64,000 nucleotides of DNA, from assembly GCF_014805685.1 (NCBI RefSeq), contig NC_060899.1, positions 12,721,454 through 12,785,453 on the forward strand. Direction: 5' to 3'. A program made the position numbers and the translations under genes. Below the pieces are notes generated by a model. The model ran no database searches, was not told the origin of the DNA, and saw only the letters and a list, made by a program, of their open reading frames with translations. This DNA comes from Silurus meridionalis. Taxonomy: Eukaryota > Chordata > Actinopteri > Siluriformes > Siluridae. Numbering within the stretch: the first letter of the stretch is position 1; every line of letters starts with the position of its first letter. Below, piece by piece: positions 59,880 to 64,000 of this stretch.

Positions 59880-62735
59880 ATGCCTTTTCCCATAGGCCAG
59901 AATAGGTATGGTTGGTGTTATATGTTAATATTTTGCGAGCAATATTGTATTGTATTGCATTTTTTGTTTTGTTTGTATGTCTAATCTGTGCATGTGCCAC
60001 TCCAGATGCCAATCCAGGTCTACCTTCATTCCAAATTGATGAAGCCACGCCAACCTCCCATTGATGTCACAATAGCATGATCCTATAAAGTAGGATCAGA
60101 AATGGGGATCTGGATCTTGTTAGCCAATGCTCGATTTTGTTTTCGTGATTCTGTTTCGTTTTTTTGTAATCCTGTGATAGACTGGTTGCGACTTATCCCC
60201 ATTTTTTACTTCGAATTTGCTCTGTCCCTTGTGCCGATCCAATCGGCTAGTTTGTAAGTACTCACTATTATTGTAACCCATGTAAATATATGCTCATATT
60301 TGCAATATGTTCACCGGTAGTAGAAGCGTGGCTGCTATTTGTGCTGGGTGTAAGTTTCTTCTTTCTTCTATGCTCTTTTGTAGGTAATTTAGTGTTCTTT
60401 TGTAGGTGATTTAATTGTCCTGAAAAGCGTGTTGTTTATTATTTTGGCCTTGGTCTACTCTGAAAATTACCCCAGTGTTTGCATGTACAATATATAACTC
60501 CTGGGTTTTTTTTAACTATTCCTAGTGTTTGCTCATTATTTCTATACCAATAACAATGCCTGGTCCTTTACATAGCCATCTTACATCCACCATCCAATGC
60601 CTTTAAACAGGGCCAACACTAGACTGGGCTGTAACAATGTGCAGAGTCACCAGTTTATGGCAAATATTTCTGCAGCTCATTTAATGAACTATGCCTGCTG
60701 ATAGACATCCTGGTAAGTTTTCATCTTAGCCTTCTCAGTTTTTAAAGGATGTCCATTTCTTGGTAATGTCCATGGCTGCCCCCTTTCCTTCACTTGTTGA
60801 TAATAACCTTTACTGTGTTCCATCGTATAGCAAATCTTTTGGAAATTCTTTTGCAGCCCTCTCCTGATTGAGACCTTTCAACAGTTCGCCTTTCCCATGC
60901 ATGCTTTGAAGGTGTTTGCAGACCATCATTTCAGCAATCACAAGATGTGAAGATGAACAGAAAACCCTATAGGAACAGCTGAGAAATCTGAGTCTCTTTA
61001 TTGATGACTTGATTGATAAATAATAATTCTTTGACAATCTATCTTAATTTTTCAATCACAAAAACCTGCTATTTAAATTGTAGTGTTCAGACTTGGATTG
61101 CAGCCACATGATTGGATGTTTAGATAATTGCATGTTAATGTGATGGTGTTACTAATAAAGTGGACGACGGTGAGTGTACAAACAGCATAATCTATGACCA
61201 TAATAGAATTATGTCTATGGTAAGATTTTAAAGGAACAAATATAAATATATTGGGTTTTATGACTATAGTGGAAAACAACTATAGTATACAAGAGTTATA
61301 ACTGAATTCTTATTGTGAAAATATGACTGTACAGGTGTTATGATAATGTTATAGACTATATTGGGTTATAGTATAACTACACGATCATGCAGATTTGCAT
61401 GCAAAAATTATTTATGACTATAATTGCATAACAACTAGACTAAATCCTTGCCCTGTGAGATATGCAGGTCATTGTATTTAGTAGCTCAACAACTTGAAAC
61501 TTTTGTGTAAATAAATAATGAATATTATAAAGGTCAAATATTACAAATCTAGTTGAGCCAGTGTAATAGTATGCGTTCATTTCACAAAAAATTGAAAAGG
61601 ATTCAAGTAATAAAATGTTTATTAGTTGAATCAGCAGTTGATTGATGTAATACCGAAACCTAATACAGAACTTCAGCTTCAAAGCAGCTCAATGTGACTT
61701 ATTTGGCAACAAAGGGAAAATCCGCAGTGGTTGCTGGATGGTCTCTGAATCGAGACACCGGCTTGATAGAACCAGTTAATTTACACCAAGACAATTTGAG
61801 TGTCCTTTAAATAACCGGACAATAAAACACAGATAAATGATCAATGAAATATCTGAACCATGATCTTTGTACTCTGGTAATACAGCCACTTTTTGTTTAG
61901 AGCACGGCGGAGGAGGTTTTGGCTCTCAAGAACACTGTGGGATTGAAATGTTGCTTCACTCCATTGTAATTCCTAGTAACCTTTTTTTTTTGTACATAAG
62001 CTTGTGCTAGTTTGTGGATGGAACTATAGGAAATACATAACAAGGTCATAAGACTACAGGGTAAGTATTGTCAGGGTAAAGTGTGTTGTTACCAAAATAA
62101 ACTTGCTTGAAGGAAGCCCTTGAAGCCCTGCACAGTAACCTAATTAAAGAATTCAGACACTTTCATGGAAATGACATGCATTTTCATGTATAGTTAATGC
62201 TCATTCAGAAACTACAAGCACACCCAAGCACAAAGTAAACAGGAGGTACCCATTGATTGTCGTTTGGTTTGCAGAATATTTGTATTGACAAGAAAACCAA
62301 TTCAGAAGACCTCTTGCATTCCCAGAATAGACTGCGATATCATGAATGGCGTGGGATCAGATGCTGATAAGGTGTAATAGTTAACATAACTTCCTTTGGC
62401 CGAACTCAAGTAACATGCAGTACAGTGTGGAATAGATAATGTCATTACATAAGTGAAATAAAGTTCCTAAGAACAATATATATATATACAGTATATATAA
62501 AATATCGGCAAAATACCCTTGCAATTCTGTTAAAATGCTACCCTTCTCTCAGAAAATTGTTGCAGTTGCAAATGTTTTGGTATCAATTTTTTTTTCCTGT
62601 GAAAATGTGTTGTTGTTCACACTTTAATGTTTCAGATCATCAAACTAATTTAAATATTAGTGAAAGGTAACAAAAGGTAACACAACATGCATTTTTTAAA
62701 ATGAAGGATTTTGTTATTGAGGGAAAACTAAATCC
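59880..62735. other. Intergenic stretch, nothing recognised
   Basis: AT-rich sequence with no supported gene. Segments near 60050-60220 look like old repeat debris. Confidence 0.4.
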
Positions 62736-62740
62736 AAAAC

Positions 62741-62925
62741 TACATGGCCCCATGTGAAAAAGTGTTTGCCCCCTAAGCCTAATAACTGGTTGGGCCACCC
62801 TTAGCACAACAACTGCAATCAAGCGTTTGCAATGACTTGCAATGAGTCTGTTTCAGCGCTGTGGAGGAATTTTGGTCCACTCATCTATGCAGAATTGTTG
62901 TAATTCAACCACATTGGAGTTTTTT
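62741..62925 (+). mobile_element. Tc1/mariner-like MITE fragment
   Basis: It has ACATGGCCCCATGTGAAAAA, GTGTTTGCCCCCTAA and GGTTGGGCCACCCTTAGC, text common in fish Tc1-type MITEs. It is truncated on the right. Confidence 0.55.
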
Positions 62926-63333
62926 TTTGTCTATATAGAACAGTCACCATGGTGTTTTAATTCTTCCTTTACCAGTTCCTTAACCTCAGCTACATTATTT
63001 GTATCCATAACTCAAATCTATTACAAAACATAAGTTGTGCATTGGATTTGTTTGAAATCTAGCATGCATAATTATTATTATCTTATTAGTTTGTCCCTGT
63101 CAACAATGTTTTCCAAAAATACAAACCAACTAGTACGATATTTTTACCCTTCTAACCCTGACTAGGGCAGTTACTAAGGATGAATTATCCCATTCAGTGC
63201 TCCTGAATGTGTGAATAGACTCTAGTCTCACTGTGACCCCCACCCAGGATACGATCAAGTGCAGATAAAGTAAATGAATGAACAAATACACAAAAGATAA
63301 CAACAAATCATTGATAGCAAGAAATAGCTCTAA

Positions 63334-63336
<3 letters not shown>

Positions 63337-63401
<65 letters not shown>
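63337..63401. repeat. (TA)n microsatellite
   Basis: About 32 TA units followed by a T tract. Confidence 0.95.
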
Positions 63402-63409
<8 letters not shown>

Positions 63410-64000
63410 TTTACTGAATTTGACTCCAGGATTCCAGACATGCTCAGTTGATCCTTTATTAGGAATCTTCATGGTCTCTAGTGTTTCTGTTTGGTATAAT
63501 AATCTTGGATCTTTGATCAGAGCTTTAAAGTATCCATAAAAAAAAAAAATCAATACATTTGTGCAATACTTCAGGACTAGACTTACACAAACAAAGAATC
63601 AAGTTACACATTTAACCCCGTACAATATAATGAAGCATTCAAGCAGCGACGTTTATGTTTGGCTGACATTAGCAAAGGTAATGCTGAGAAATATGAGATA
63701 TTATGCATTGTTCTCTCAGATACAGACCTTTCAATGCGATGACACTGAGTTTCACAGGCTTTTTATGCAACAACACTAAATCCTGTTGCATAATCTTCAG
63801 AGGAGAGAAACATCTCAGAAATCTGTGTAAAAAACTCATATGGGGGCATGAACTTTTTTTTTGTTTGACACTACAATACCCATAATCTGTACTGTATTTT
63901 CGATGTAATTACCTTTACAAATAAAAGGTGTTAGTGGTTAAATGTGCTTTGACAGACTTAGAATGGGATTCTATAAAAGCTGCACTTCTCTTCATTATTT
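63402..64000. other. Right edge, nothing recognised
   Basis: AT-rich sequence without a supported gene or repeat. Confidence 0.4.

Overview
The window is vertebrate nuclear DNA, almost certainly from a teleost fish. The evidence is split genes with canonical GT/AG introns, a CpG-rich promoter in an AT-rich background, many (CA)n and (TA)n microsatellites, and a dense, layered set of fish-type repeats: Tc1/mariner-like MITEs, hAT-like elements, tRNA-derived SINE-like copies, a 5S-rRNA-derived SINE3-type element and an APE-type LINE. The species cannot be fixed from sequence alone; an otophysan such as a catfish would fit.

Three protein-coding loci are supported. (1) Minus strand, 34607-34928: first coding exon of a MAGI-family scaffold, best matching MAGI3. 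It carries the N-terminal PDZ domain and sits in a CpG-rich island. The rest of the gene is not seen, so roughly bases 1-34606 are read as its large first intron. (2) Plus strand, 37055-44083: a complete nine-exon gene for a STYK1/NOK-like membrane-anchored kinase (378 residues). Its catalytic-loop and DFG residues are replaced, so it is predicted to be a pseudokinase. (3) Minus strand, 48156-53713: a complete eight-coding-exon gene for a CDP-alcohol phosphatidyltransferase-family membrane protein (279 residues, TMEM269-like) with an intact catalytic signature. A candidate non-coding first exon ends at 58743, next to a CpG-rich stretch holding a full CRE palindrome.

MAGI3 and STYK1 are arranged head to head about 2.1 kb apart. 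STYK1 and the TMEM269-like gene are tail to tail, separated by a LINE remnant, a MITE and a long CA microsatellite. The remaining sequence is intronic or intergenic. Notable mobile DNA includes a 1,026-bp hAT element in STYK1 intron 7 with a perfect 8-bp target duplication, a 351-bp hAT-like MITE with a near-perfect duplication nested in a 3.46-kb long-TIR element, a pogo/Tigger-like element with TA flanks, and a SINE3-like copy that landed in an older MITE.

No tRNA gene, rRNA gene, CRISPR array or viral gene was recognised. No new multi-gene system is evident. The strongest leads are the degenerate kinase, the TMEM269-like enzyme with its inferred distant promoter, and several precisely delimited transposons.
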